DNA from: Cristatella mucedo
Lineage: Eukaryota > Bryozoa > Phylactolaemata > Cristatellidae
Assembly (NCBI GenBank): GCA_009760855.2
Contig: WPIO01000008.1
Coordinates: forward strand, 2,070,501 to 2,134,500
Reading direction: 5' to 3'
Length of the DNA: 64,000 nt
The notes beneath the pieces are model-generated. The model did no database searches, had not been told where the DNA came from, and saw nothing but the letters and a program-made list of their open reading frames with translations. The translations under genes and the position numbers were made by a program. Shown piece after piece: positions 11,655 through 22,427 of the stretch; position 1 is the stretch's first letter; each line of letters begins with the position of its first letter.

Positions 11655-11820
11655 TGTCATGGTTAGCTGATTCAACAGCCTAATTTATGTAGTGGCAGAT
11701 GAGCCTACGAGGCTACCACTCACACATGCACTGGGCAATTAAGAATTGTGTGCTGCGGGACTCAAACCCACGACTTAGGACATGAAGTGCCAGGCCTTAC
11801 CCCGGCCTGTGCTAGTTATA
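11655..11820 (-). repeat. Type-A SINE, reversed
   Basis: It begins GCTGATTCAACAGCCTAATT (tail) and reaches GACTCAAACCCACGACTTAG, the reverse complement of a B box, then the head ending near CCAGGCCTTACCCC. Confidence 0.75.
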
Positions 11821-13189
11821 ACTAAAAAATTGCCATCCTTCTTTTCACCATATTAAAAGTATCTATAAAGAGATTTAGTTCTCTTGTGGTGATGTAGAAA
11901 TGTTTTGTCATTATTGTTAATGTTATAACTATTATGTATGCACACTCCAGCACTTTAGCTGCAAAGGAATCGCCAAGTTGTGATATACGTATGGATAGGC
12001 TAAGTAGGAAATACAACTCTAAATGATGACTAGACATGTTCAAAGCCGCGCACCAGCAACTCATTGGACTCCTGAAGGCAAGAGCAATTTGTAAAGCAGA
12101 CGGTTTTGTCAAGTGATGACATGCCGCTGGACATTGAAACCACCCGGGTCAGCAAAAGTACTTTTAATCAAACAATCAGTGGATTATAATGTTTGTCGCT
12201 GGCTAGGCACTGAACCGCTTGTTGTTACTGCGTCAATTTGTACAAATCAAAATAGTTCCATCATATATATATAGAAGCACTGGTGAAGTTTACAGAAATA
12301 CTAGAAAACACCATCCAGATGTTTGTGTGAAAGGATGTGGAACATTATATTTTTGTATGTGGAATGCGATTGATATTGGCTTGAGAGCTACTAGAGGTGA
12401 CTTTCCTTTCTATGCCAAATGTAGAGGTATTAGAGTTGCTACCGACTGCAGAGAGATGGATGCAGCATAGGAAACCTCAGCCTTCGTGAAAGTAAAGGTC
12501 TGCATTTCACGGGCTTTTGCAATGTATACACCCGAAAGGAGTTCGCGATTTGTAAGCAATTCAAAGACTGCAATATTGAGACGACTGGGTCATATACGAA
12601 TTAAGCCTCGGAGAACATATTAGCTTATGCAAAGATTGTAACCAAGACAATTGAACTGACTTTGGTGCTTCAGCTGAGTGAATTGACTGCTCTGTTCAAG
12701 TTGCATCTGCAGTGTATCTCTCCAGAATAGCCAGAGTGAATCCTCGCGAGATCTAGAAAGCGAGAGCTAAGCATTCTGTGATATCCACTGGACCTTGGCC
12801 GAACGGCAAAGAGTGCACCGATTGATCGAAGTGTGCCCATTTATTTGAATGTGGCTAGTGGAGCACGTGTGAAGCATCACTGAAGGATCACTGAGGAAAT
12901 TCCGTGGGGCATGACTTGCATCAAGCCACGGCAACAGGCTAAACAATCAAAGCCAAGACACCAGCGAAGCTGTGCAGGGTGAGTGTGGGTTTCAATCCTT
13001 AACTCGTGAGCGTCGAATAAGCAAAAAACACGAGGGTAAAACTGACAGCTTGCCCTCAGTTTGCCTACTAACGAATTCTCAGCCGACTTAAAATGTTTTT
13101 AGTGGGCAACGTAATCTGTGTGGCACCATCCATGTAATTCCTTGATGGACTACAGTCTCAAGTTGTATCACTTTAAGTTGTTTGTCGAG
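11821..13189. other. No gene recognised
   Basis: A weak hairpin-tail remnant at about 11850-11965 is the only element seen. The frame at 12219-12470 is unmatched. Confidence 0.45.
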
Positions 13190-13316
13190 CATGCCAACAC
13201 TAACTGTTTGATCGTGCTTCCTTAGCAGCAAATGTAAAAGCAAATGTAAAACGCCTAGAACGAGGTTGAGTTCTCTGAGGGTGCTTTATCAAATGTATTA
13301 TTATTATTATGATTAA
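13190..13316 (+). repeat. LINE family 1 3' tail, plus strand
   Basis: It carries AACTGTTTGATCGTGCTTCC, a duplicated AGCAAATGTAAA word, the hairpin and an ATT tail. Confidence 0.78.
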
Positions 13317-14025
13317 GTAAGCAGCACCCTCTGACGGATGCACTCGGTTGTGATTACGCAGCGTCTGAACGCTCTGAAGCAGATCCCCTCCTTTCCTCCC
13401 TCCCTCCCATTGCAGGAGGAGCAGCTGAGCTGCAAGTGGTCGTTTTAGCTTCTGATTTTGAGGCAGGTTGTTTGCTTCTCCTGTCAGTAATGAGTGCTAT
13501 ACCGTCGCGTCTCGTGCTGAAGGACTCCTGCCGGCATTAGCACACGTGTCTCCCCTAGCTGCTGGATAAGGACTTTCGGCAGGCAGCAACTCAGGCCACC
13601 GTACTTACAACGCACAATCGTGTGCTGCTCGGGTGAAGGTGAAGGTTGCTTCCGCTTCACTGGCAGCACGAGCCACAAAGGATCGAGCGCTTGCGTGTGG
13701 GCCATGCCTAGCGTGTGCAGAGCCCCCTAACTACGCCTACCAGCTGCTGCTGATTTTTTTTGAGCGCGACGCTATTCTTTGACCGGTCGATGCAGAGCGG
13801 CCATGTTTGGCTGCTGCCTCCGCCTTCTTTGTGAGCTCATCTTTTTGGGTTGCCGTGCTGCCACCGGCTTGCCGCTACGAGCGGCAGACCGCTCATCTGA
13901 ACAGTATGCAAGGACTCGGTCGGTTTGTTCCAAGCTGTCCATTCCGTGCTGCGTTGCAGCAGATTTCTATTGGCGGTCTGCCGCTGTGTATCTTTCTTAT
14001 ATCTTTCTGTCTCGCTTCGTTTAAG

Positions 14026-14116
14026 AATGCTCTCGACCCGACGTGCAATGCCACCACAGGAAATGCCACGGACGCCTCGAATAGCTCCTCCTGCGACGGT
14101 GGCTGGGCTCCTTTCA
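14026..14116 (+). CDS. SLC37A: SLC37A exon 1 of those seen: first luminal loop
   Basis: The exon follows a pyrimidine-rich acceptor ending TTTAAG and stops at a strong GTGAGT donor. Read from its first base it gives NALDPTCNATTGNATDASNS and then SSCDGGWAPF. In SLC37A1/A2 this is the loop between TM1 and TM2, which ends in a conserved C-x-WAPF-like block. Three N-glycosylation sequons (NAT, NAT, NSS) fit a luminal position. The exon ends with one base of a split codon, which becomes Asn with the next exon. An upstream exon ending in phase 0 with TM1 is expected, but none was recognised. Confidence 0.85.
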
Positions 14117-14207
14117 GTGAGTGCAGATATTTTCCTGACAGTGAACGGTGACAATTCTGTTCAGGCGCATTGTTTTGCGTGCTCTACATGACCTAGCTGT
14201 GATGCAC

Positions 14208-14680
14208 TTGTAATGTAAGGTAATGTATCTCTGTCTGTAACTCCACAAAGTCATAAAGACCACGTGGGTGTTATGCAGGAGAGCTTTGTATAGCACACTC
14301 GCAGCCTAAGCGGCTTTTGGTTTGCATTCGGTAGCCAAAACACAACAAAGAGAAAGTGGGAAGCATAGCAGAGTCAGGAGAGCAGTTGAGGTTGTGAGTA
14401 GCATGGAAGTAGCAGCTCAGGACCACTGAAAAGGATGAGCCATAGTCGGCAGTGGGAGAGTAGTTGTCGTTGCGTAAGAATTTTGGAAGCGAGTTCCACA
14501 GTCTAGGACCTGCAGAGCTAAAGCTTCTGTCGCCAATGTCTTTAAGTGGAGGAATGGAACTAGTTTATTCTCCACACAGGACCTGAGGGCTCGAACAGGC
14601 TGAAACTGATGCAGCAGTTCAGCTAGGTACGAAGTACTTGGGCTGCATCCATCACTCGTTGGTTGTGTGCCGAGGGTCAC
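14208..14680 (-). pseudogene. LINE family 2, 3' part
   Basis: The minus strand encodes YLAELLHQFQPVRALRSCVE and, in a shifted frame, ALALQVLDCGTRFQNSYATT, followed by a 3' UTR and an ACATT-type tail at 14208-14228. It closely matches the copy at 61930-62860 but not family 1. It covers only the last part of ORF2. Confidence 0.8.
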
Positions 14681-14861
14681 GTGTGTGGCATCTGCCGAGG
14701 GTCACGTGTGTGGCCTCTGCCGAGGTATCAATGGTCAATCTTAAATTTTTGAGTTGTCAACCATCGGCCGGTGTAAGTGGCTTGAGCATCTGTGGCTTTT
14801 GGCAGCATAGCTGCCGATTTTGGCTTTATGCCAGCATTTTAGTATTAGATTAGTGTGCTAA

Positions 14862-14950
14862 ATAAGAAGAATAATAATAATACATCTGCATCTTCAGGGT
14901 CAGCATGCAAATATTTTCAGTGGCAGCATGCACAGTGCTAGGCATGAGAT
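14862..14950 (-). repeat. LINE family 1 3' UTR scrap
   Basis: An ATA run followed by AGGGTCAGCATGCAAAT and GTGGCAGCATGCACAGTG. The hairpin is deleted. Confidence 0.6.
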
Positions 14951-16759
14951 GCTGATTGTTCTACTCCTTGCTGACACGGCTAGCTATAAATGGTATAGGC
15001 CATTACGGTATTGACTACGTAGGGGGGGGGGGGCAGCCTGTGAGACTAGCAGACGGCCGTGCTGTCGCAGTCATGTGGTGACTCGGAGAGTGTTTGCTGA
15101 CGTCGGCATCCGATGATGGCCACTCGCTTTTTAGCAGCCACTGCTTCCAAGTGGCCACACTCCTAATGCAAATCCGTTTGGCTAATCAATGACATCGGCT
15201 CTTTGAGAAATTGGAAAACACCATTTTGGTTTCTATTATTGAAAGAGACCTTTCCTGCTCAGCCTGTTAGCAGAATGCAGTTCACGTCACCGGTGGAGTC
15301 ACCGGTGACGTGAACTGCTGATGGAAGTTACTGCTGATCACAAAGAAGTAAGGGAGCTGTGCTGCTACTAATCGGGAATCGTACCGGTGCAGGTGACCTG
15401 TGGGGGCCGTTCGGTAATATTTCGCCGCCATGAACATATGTCGTCATTAAGGAATGCATGGAATCTTGCGATGAGCTCAGGCTGGAAACCGTAGTCCACG
15501 AGTCAGTGGTGGCTAGAGCTGTCATGTCGACATTAGGCTGGCGCCGGATACCCAAATTCTATCGTGCACAGCCGTGCAATGAAGGCTGGATTTTAACCCC
15601 ATTAGAATGCAGGGCTTGACACGCCCCTCTTGTATCAGTTCTCTTTGCGCCATGCCTGTTGATAGATAAGTAAACCCCCTACGATAACCAATTGATGCCG
15701 GCCCGATGAAGGCTCGCACTCTCTTGCGAGATTGTTACGTGATGCTCTTAAAGTGACAATTGTCATTTGAGTTGCCACAAGTTTCTTTGAATTTTTTAAC
15801 TACAGGTCGGCTGATCTCGTTGGATAGGTCAGCCGCGTATTACAGCAGCATGCCAGCGAGGTGATGCTGTATCACCTGTTTATGCTGGTTTGCTGGGCAT
15901 GTTGATACAGTTGCACTTCGGCAATGAGAACTTTTCCTGCATTCACTCCTAGAAGTTTGCTGATCGTTCGATATTGGACAGAGGCAACAGTGAGTTAGCT
16001 CCAGATTGTTGGCAGGCAGGCAAGCGTTGGTCGGTAAGAATTGTCCCCCCACAGCCTCACTGTGGGAAAGCCTGCCGTACTACTTTGGAAGTGTGTGCTG
16101 TAGAAACTTGGTGTCTACATTTGTTGACAGGGGGCTTTTTGTCTACATTTTTTGACAGGGGGCTTACTATTCATGCGCATTTCGTAGGCAATGCGGCTTG
16201 GTTATTGGCCTTGTAGCTTTAGGAAGTCGCTAGCAGGAAGTCGCTAGCATTGCTCGGCGAACTAGGGTTGTGGTCTGTGGCTAGAGGAAGTGATGACAGG
16301 TGTAAACTCCATGGACGTTCATTAAATGCAAGTGCACTCCGTGGTAGTCCATTGGTTGCCCAAGTCTGGATGGGCAGCATATCATTAGAGTGTTCAGGCG
16401 TGCTACTACCTTCGGCAGCATTGCAGCCGAACGTTTCGGCCACAGGGGGTTGGGCCCCTTCCCTTCCTCTCCCCGACATCACAGCCATATTGAAACAGAC
16501 ACCCCATGCCTTGCGCCTGCCGAGTTGACGAGTGCTGCTAAGTGATGGGAAGATATGTTTCTATTTAGTTTGACTTTGCGAATAATTAATTTAATCAATG
16601 CAGCAGCATCGATTATCCAATTAAGCACATCTAGATCTATGCTGAGACCGACCGTGTGTTGGTAAAATTAAGCGCTATCTATAAAATTCACCCAAACGAC
16701 GCGCCATCTTTCTGGTAGTGTGGCCGTTTAAGTGGCCACGTTTGCTTAATCTGTTGCAG
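14951..16759. other. SLC37A: Intron between SLC37A exons 1 and 2
   Basis: It holds the 15277 hairpin and small direct repeats (GACAGGGGGCTT words at 16128 and 16155, AGGAAGTCGCTAGC twice at 16221-16249). Nothing coding was recognised. Confidence 0.6.
15277..15318. repeat. Perfect 19-bp inverted repeat with 4-nt loop
   Basis: The left arm GCAGTTCACGTCACCGGTG is exactly complementary to the right arm CACCGGTGACGTGAACTGC, with GAGT between. It lies in the intron between SLC37A exons 1 and 2. Confidence 0.95.
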
Positions 16760-16838
16760 ATGGCTCTTCTTCATCGGCGCTGCTCGGTGCACTCGACTAT
16801 TCGTACCTCTTCGCTTACGCCGTCGGGATGTTTCTGTG
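16760..16838 (+). CDS. SLC37A: SLC37A exon 2: TM2
   Basis: The acceptor is TGTTGCAG. Joined to the previous exon it continues as N-GSSSS and then ALLGALDYSYLFAYAVGMFL, matching the LGALDY-FL-AYA-GMF block of TM2 in SLC37 proteins. The donor is GTACGC, a weak match to consensus. It was chosen because it leaves two bases (TG) that complete a Cys codon with the first base of the next exon, where the family usually has Ser. Using the GT two bases earlier would delete that residue. The exon boundary is therefore slightly uncertain, but the coding identity is not. Confidence 0.9.
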
Positions 16839-17137
16839 GTACGCTGCTGCTGCATCCATTAGTGGGCTGCTACTACGATGCTATGTATGAGGTGCTACGC
16901 AAGGGGCAGCATGTTTCAGCCTGATTGTGCTTTGGATTAGCGAAACTCTGTATGGCTTGTTGCTCTGCTCGACCCTTCTCCCCATCTCCATGGGTTGGAG
17001 CGATTGCAGCTCAGCATTTGCAAGGTCATGCTGATTGGCTGGCAGCTGCTCTCATGCATACGCGCATGCAGCTTGTGGCTATTTTCTGCTGCTACTGCAG
17101 CATCAGCATCCGGCTCTCATCTTGGCGTCTCTTGCAG

Positions 17138-17273
17138 TGGCCACATTGCCGAGCGAATGGACTTGCGGCATTACCTCACCATGGGAATGATCGGCAGTGG
17201 GATAATGACCGCCCTATTTGGTCTCGGCTACACTTGGAACATCCACTCCATTGGCTATTTTATCGCTGTGCAG
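17138..17273 (+). CDS. SLC37A: SLC37A exon 3: TM2-TM3 loop, TM3, start of TM4
   Basis: The exon follows the acceptor CTCTTGCAG after a 299-nt intron. It encodes GHIAERMDLRHYLTMGMIGS and then GIMTALFGLGYTWNIHSIGY ending FIAVQ. The short basic loop GxxxERxxLR after TM2 is the MFS signature region of this family, and ALFGLGY-WNIH is a hallmark of SLC37A1/A2. The exon ends in phase 0 at a CAG|GTTAGC donor. An ordinary intron of 1.5 kb follows. Confidence 0.93.
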
Positions 17274-18019
17274 GTTAGCAGTGCTGACCGGTAGCTCCCA
17301 AATTTCACCGAGGGCATGGCAGACGTGCATGCTACCCCTAGTGGTGTGCTTCTTGGATCGCGAGATGGACAAGATTTCTCTCCTTAACCCCCACCCCACC
17401 CCCACCCCACCCCTCCCCGGCCATCGTAGGGCACCGAGGTGCTCTCTTTTCTCAGCTGCTAAAGCGAATGGGGATTGCAGCAGCATTCGCGGTCAAGAGC
17501 GCAGGTACGCATCCTGCTCCGTGGTGCGAGGATGGAGTGAAGAATTGACTAAATCCAGCTAATTCGCTCCGAGTGAGGGAATCCAGGCTCGACGAGAGTA
17601 GCCTGTTGTTAGTAGCTACCGCAGATGTTAGCTAACATGTTAGGTCTGTATTTGCTGGTCAGCCAACTACGCTGGTTTCTGTAGCACTGGCTTAGTCAAG
17701 TTAGTTTTGTACTGCGATGCCACCGCTTCTGGTTTACGAGGCCCCGAAGCAACAAACAATCTGAATCGACCAGCTTACTCCTTTTGTGTGATTTTCGGGC
17801 AGGAGTTGGGATCTGTTCAAAAGTTGTGTTTGGCTTCAGTAGCTTTAGGTTAAACCAGAAACACAATCGATGCTACTGAACGGCGAATTTCTCTACTTGC
17901 TGAACACGTGCTGATGTAGTCGTAACATGTATTGCTCGCGTGGGCTGGCTTTCATACGTGGTCGTCGTATCTCTCGATCAAAGTAATTGTTTTTGGGCTA
18001 GCTTAGATAAGGATACTAC

Positions 18020-18740
18020 ATCCTAATTGGTCCATGCATTTGTTACATCCCGTCTCGACTTCTGTAACTCACTGCTTGCTGATCTACCGGCTTGTGCAAT
18101 CAGGCGATTACAGTTGGTGCAAAATTCTCTAGCTTGTCTTGTCTGTCGTGAGTGGCGCAGTTGTCATATCACACCACTTCTCGCAGACTTGTACTGGCTT
18201 CCAATCCAGCAGCATATTGACTTCACGATTCTGTCACTCACTTTTAGGTCCCATTATTCTCTGACTCCAGCCTACCAATCGCAAGTACTCCCCCATAAGG
18301 CTTGGCATAGTACCAAATGCTTTTCCGACTCAAATCGCTTAGCTATACCTCGTACGAACCTTAAATCCTTTGGAGATCGTGCATTTAGTTCGTATGCGCC
18401 CAAAGGGCAAAACTTACACCCGACTGACGTCATGATATCCCCTGACTAGACGACATTTGAAAGGAAGCTTTAAATAGACATGTTTATTGCAGCATTGTTT
18501 GGTTCCTTGTGATTCGTCCATTGTATGCTTATTCGTCATGACACTGGGCATGCTGCCACTAACCATATCTACATGTTGACCCTGTACATGCGACATCTTA
18601 CAATGACTGACACAAGCTTGATGACATTGTGAATATTGCTAATCATTTGGTCATGCTTTCTTTACAGCATCTGTAAATTGCCTAGAAAGAGATTTCAGTT
18701 CTCTGAAGGTGCTATACAAGTGTATTATTATTATTAGTAT
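18020..18740 (+). pseudogene. LINE family 1, RT C-terminus plus 3' UTR, plus strand
   Basis: An open frame at 18027-18449 reads [40 protein letters not shown] and [20 protein letters not shown], to the [16 protein letters not shown] end. It continues into the 3' UTR, the terminal hairpin (18670-18715) and an ATT tail at 18722-18735. It lies in the intron between SLC37A exons 3 and 4, in the same orientation as the gene. Confidence 0.87.
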
Positions 18741-18815
18741 TTATTGGCATACTGTAGCTGTACACGACCTTACTTTTTGGTGACGTGCATTCGTGCTTTT
18801 TCTGGTTTCTTCAAG

Positions 18816-18892
18816 ATCGTCTGTGGCCTGGTGCAATCTTCTGGTTGGCCTGGAGTGGTGTCTGTCATGGGTAACTGGTTCGGCAAAAGCAG
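18816..18892 (+). CDS. SLC37A: SLC37A exon 4: TM4 and GNWFGK loop
   Basis: This small 77-nt exon begins in phase 0 after a TTCTTCAAG acceptor and ends at GTAAAC. It reads IVCGLVQSSGWPGVVSVMGN followed by WFGKS and two bases of an Arg codon. The GLVQSSGWP-VV-VMGNWFGK stretch is the conserved TM4-TM5 linker of SLC37 and bacterial GlpT-like phosphate antiporters. The last two bases join exon 5 to give an Arg-Arg pair, as in the vertebrate GK(G/K)RG motif. The intron that follows is 7.1 kb and contains the hAT element. Confidence 0.92.
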
Positions 18893-19029
18893 GTAAACTT
18901 CTTGCATAAGCTGCCGGATCTTTAAATTCATCGCCATCTGGCCTGTATGTGCAGGTTGTGCCATTTGTCTACATGTGTGTGCATGTGTGCCCCAGCACAG
19001 CCTCGTACTCAACAACACTCATACCGTCC

Positions 19030-19157
19030 TGGTTTGGCCAAGGGAATAAGGTGCTCACCTTTGAAGACCAAGGTTGTGGGCTAGAGCCCTGCAACATATG
19101 TACAGCGTATGGATAGAGATTAAGTTGTATACAAATGAAATATTATTATATTTATAG
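19030..19157 (+). repeat. Type-B SINE hosting the hAT element
   Basis: Head: AATAAGGTGCTCACCTTTGA and GGTTGTGGGCTAGAGCCC (A- and B-box-like). Tail: GGATAGAGATTAAGTTGTAT, ACAAATG and an AT-rich end. The hAT element inserted into this AT-rich end at the ATTTATAG duplication. Confidence 0.75.
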
Positions 19158-19176
19158 TAGGGCTGTACCGGAATTC
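19158..19176 (+). repeat. hAT left terminal inverted repeat
   Basis: TAGGGCTGTACCGGAATTC. It differs from the right repeat by an extra G in the CCGG/CCG step. The 8-bp ATTTATAG duplication immediately precedes it. Confidence 0.93.
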
Positions 19177-20006
19177 GGCTCCGGCTCCGGCCGAATTCCG
19201 GCCAATTTACAAATCCGGCTCCGGCTCCGGCCAAAACTTGGCCGGATTTGGCCGGATTTTTCGAATTTTGGTTGAATATATTACTCGTTCCATTTATAAG
19301 AGGAAGGAGCTGGCCCGACGTCCCTGCGCTCTGCGTCGGGAGAGGGTGGGGAGGCCGAGAGGACGTTCAGACGCTGATTGAGCACTCCGACGTCAGGTCG
19401 TAACGACATGGTTTTGACCTCGGCTCGCGGCGGAACGTTTCCGAGCGCGGTTAGATTCTCAGACGTCAGAGCGGAACGCTGCGAGCGGCAGCCCGTCGTC
19501 GGTCAGGCCGCACCATAGATTCGTTCGCAGTGCATTTGGTCTCACGAAGCCGCACTTGGCGGAAGCGTGCGGAACTTCTTCACGGTATACCTTCATTGCA
19601 ATAGCAGTCACTCTGCAGCCAAGGCGAGACAACTTGCAAATCCGTGCAGGTAACAACACCACTAGCACTGTATATCTTTTGCGCTTTTTTCCGAAATTTG
19701 AGTTTTGCGTAGTGTGCAGTGTTGCTAGCGCCAGACCGCGTCACTACAGAAGTCACTGAACACATTTTGGTTGGTCTGGTGTGCCGCGACAGCTTTTGGC
19801 AGTTAATCGCGCCCCGCTGAAGTACGTAACCTAAAACGGGGCTGCATTCACGTATTTGAATTCTGTACATAGGACCAGGTCAGTGTGACTGCCGTGGAGA
19901 ATGCGTGTGTGTGCGTGCAGTGCGCATAAATTGCTGGCTATACGCGTAAAGGGCGGCCTTATAAATAAATCCAAAAGTCTTTTAATTGTGTTTTATTTTT
20001 AACTAG

Positions 20007-21930
20007 ATGACAGACAAAATGAAAAACAGTCCAGTTTGGGAATACTTCAGAGAAAAGGACGGTGACAGCTCAAAATCCCAGTGTTTGCTGTGTCCAAGCA
20101 TCTTGTCACGTGGTAAACCAGATGAGCCCAAAAAATTTTCAACTTCGGCCATGCTGACACATCTTCGCTCAAAACATTATAAAGAATACAACGAAATGCA
20201 AACAAAATTGCTAATGCAAAGAAGAAGGCTGAAACTGCAGCACTGCCGAATGTTACACCTGGTGCAATAGGCAAAGTCATGATCCAGAAAACGATTCCCG
20301 AACAAGTTGCATGCATGAAAGTATGGGATATCAATAACAGCTCATCAGTGAGAATTCACCGTGCCATTGCTAAGATGATAATAACAGATATGCAACCGGT
20401 TCAGATTGTTGAGAAGGCAGGCTTTTGTTGAACTCATGGGAGTTTTAGAGAGGCGTTACACTGTTCCATCACGAAAATATTTTGCAGAGAGAGTCATTCC
20501 TGAAATTAATGATGAAGTTTGCACCCAGCTGTTGGTAATACTCGATCCAGCAACTACTCCGTTTCTGTCCTTTACCACTGATACATGGACAGCAGACAAT
20601 ACTGTGCAATCATTCATGGGCTTAACTGCCCATTGGCTGACAGAGGAGTTTGAAAACATGAGTTTTGTGTTGGATTGCATGCCATTTGCTGGTCATCACA
20701 CTGCTGCTGGACTGATGACTGCCTTTCAGCAGATGCTTGACAAATGGAACATTAGCTTTGGACGCTGTCATGTCGTACTTCGAGACAATGCGGCGAACAT
20801 ATCAAAATGTTTTCGTGATGCCAACATAAAAAGCTTCGGGTGCTTTGCACATACCATGCAGTTATGTGTGCATGACGGATTGCTCAGTCAGCGGGGAGTA
20901 TCAGACATAATAAGTATCGGAAAGAAATTAGTTGGTCATTTTAAACATTCTTCATCTGCGAGTGGTCGGTTCAAGGAGTTGCAGGCTGAACTGGGTTTGC
21001 CAGACCACCAGCTGTTACAAGACGTGAGCACAAGATGGAACTCAACGTTTTACATGCTGCGTCGTCTATGTGAACAGCGTCGTGCATTAACCCTCTACTG
21101 TTCAGAAGTCGTTGGCACTTCCTGCCCAACTGCACATCAGTGGTCCGTGGCTGAAAATGCTGTGTCCGTGCTTGCTCCGTTTGAAGAGGCAACAAGAGAA
21201 GTTAGCCGTGAAGCAGCACGTATATCACTAGTTATTCCTATTGTAACAGCTCTGCGGAACCTGTTGAAGAAGGACTGCACAGATGCAGGTGTAAAGACTA
21301 TGAGGTCAACCCTAATCAATTCATTGAATGAACGCTTTGACAGTATCGAGCAGGAAGCCCTGTATACAGTGGCGACAATGATTGATCCACGATTCAAAAC
21401 AAAATTCTTCTCATCAGAAGCTACACTGACAGCTACAAAAGCAAGGGTTCTGCTTGCATTCAATGAATTGACAGGGCAGATAGAAACTGTGCAAGATGGA
21501 AGCCACAAAAATCAGTCTGAGCGGCAGGTTGACACAAATGAAGAAATTCCAGCCAAGCAAGCCCGGCTGGATAATTCTTCTCAATCATCAGTACTTTGGG
21601 AATGTTTTTGATGACATTGTTCAATCTACTGCTGGTACCACAGGCAGTGAGCAACAACCAGACATTGACAGTCAGCTGAACAAATACTTGGCAGAGCCAT
21701 TAATAAACAGAGAGGCTGATCCACTACAGTGGTGGAGACAGAACAGGGAACGACTGCCAGCTCTGGCAACAGTAGCTCGCGTTTATTTGGGTGCTCCACC
21801 AACAAGTGTACCTTCAGAACGTTTGTTCAGTGTTGCTGGGGAAGTCCTCAGTGATCATCGAAGTTCACTTCTGCCAGAGAATGCAGCTCAACTGATATTT
21901 CTCAAATATAATTCAAAACTGATGAAATAA
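20007..21930 (+). pseudogene. hAT transposase with BED zinc finger (ZBED type), three 1-nt frame breaks
   Basis: The first segment (20007-20270) has a BED finger: aromatic W11-x-Y13-F14, then C26-x2-C29 and H52-x4-H57. The middle (20406-21611) carries hAT transposase core blocks: DTWTADNTVQSFMGL, RCHVVLRDNAANISK, FGCFAHTMQLCVHDGL, DVSTRWNSTFYMLRRL and TMIDPRFK. The C-terminal segment (to 21930) has the hAT dimerisation region with PPTSVPSERLFSVAGEVLS. The frame breaks lie at an A run near 20205, a T run near 20424 and a T run near 21605. Each is a single-base change in a homopolymer, and the flanking codons are otherwise intact. The product would cut and paste the element. The breaks are either recent decay or sequencing error. 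Confidence 0.92.
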
Positions 21931-22332
21931 ATTTAAGAAACAAATGTATGAAAAATATATAAAATTAAAGTACTTATTTTTGTATTTTTGAATTTTGAAC
22001 TTTAGTCTCTTTTCATTTTTTTTGTGTTATTACCAATATTATGATGTAAAAAATGTTTACTCAATTTTTTAATAAAATGTCACTGCTATACGATTATCAC
22101 TGAGGTCTCCCACAGCAACACCTATTACACAAAAATAAACAAACAGCAAAAGACAATGATGCTACTTATTATTAATAATATTTTTTTAATTAAATATTTA
22201 TTGTAGTATATATCCTCAAGTAAAAACTTGGTAGTACAAATGGTAAAAATGTGTCCGATGAACAAATCCGGCTCCGGCCGTATTTGTCATCAAAAATCCG
22301 GCAAATCCGGCTCCGGCCGAATTTGAAAAAAT

Positions 22333-22351
22333 CAAATTCGGTACAGCCCTA
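22333..22351 (-). repeat. hAT right terminal inverted repeat
   Basis: Read on the minus strand it begins TAGGGCTGTACCGAATTTG. The second copy of the ATTTATAG target duplication follows on the plus strand at 22352-22359. Confidence 0.93.
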
Positions 22352-22427
22352 ATTTATAGTGAATACATATGTGGATAGGTAGGCATACGTGGGCATGTAT
22401 ACACCTCGATTGTAATTTCATGCTGTC

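Larger units (their letters stand above)
19158..22351 (+). mobile_element. hAT-superfamily DNA transposon, structurally complete
   Basis: The 3.2-kb element begins TAGGGCTGTACCGGAATT and ends with the reverse complement, TAGGGCTGTACCGAATTT read inward. It is flanked on both sides by the same 8 bp, ATTTATAG, at 19150-19157 and 22352-22359. An 8-bp target duplication with TAG/CAG-type ends is diagnostic of hAT elements. The subterminal zones carry repeated CCGGCTCCGG words at both ends (19180-19255 and 22260-22320), probable transposase binding sites. Inside is a BED-finger transposase frame. It sits in the 7.1-kb intron between SLC37A exons 4 and 5, inside the AT-rich tail of a SINE. Confidence 0.95.
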
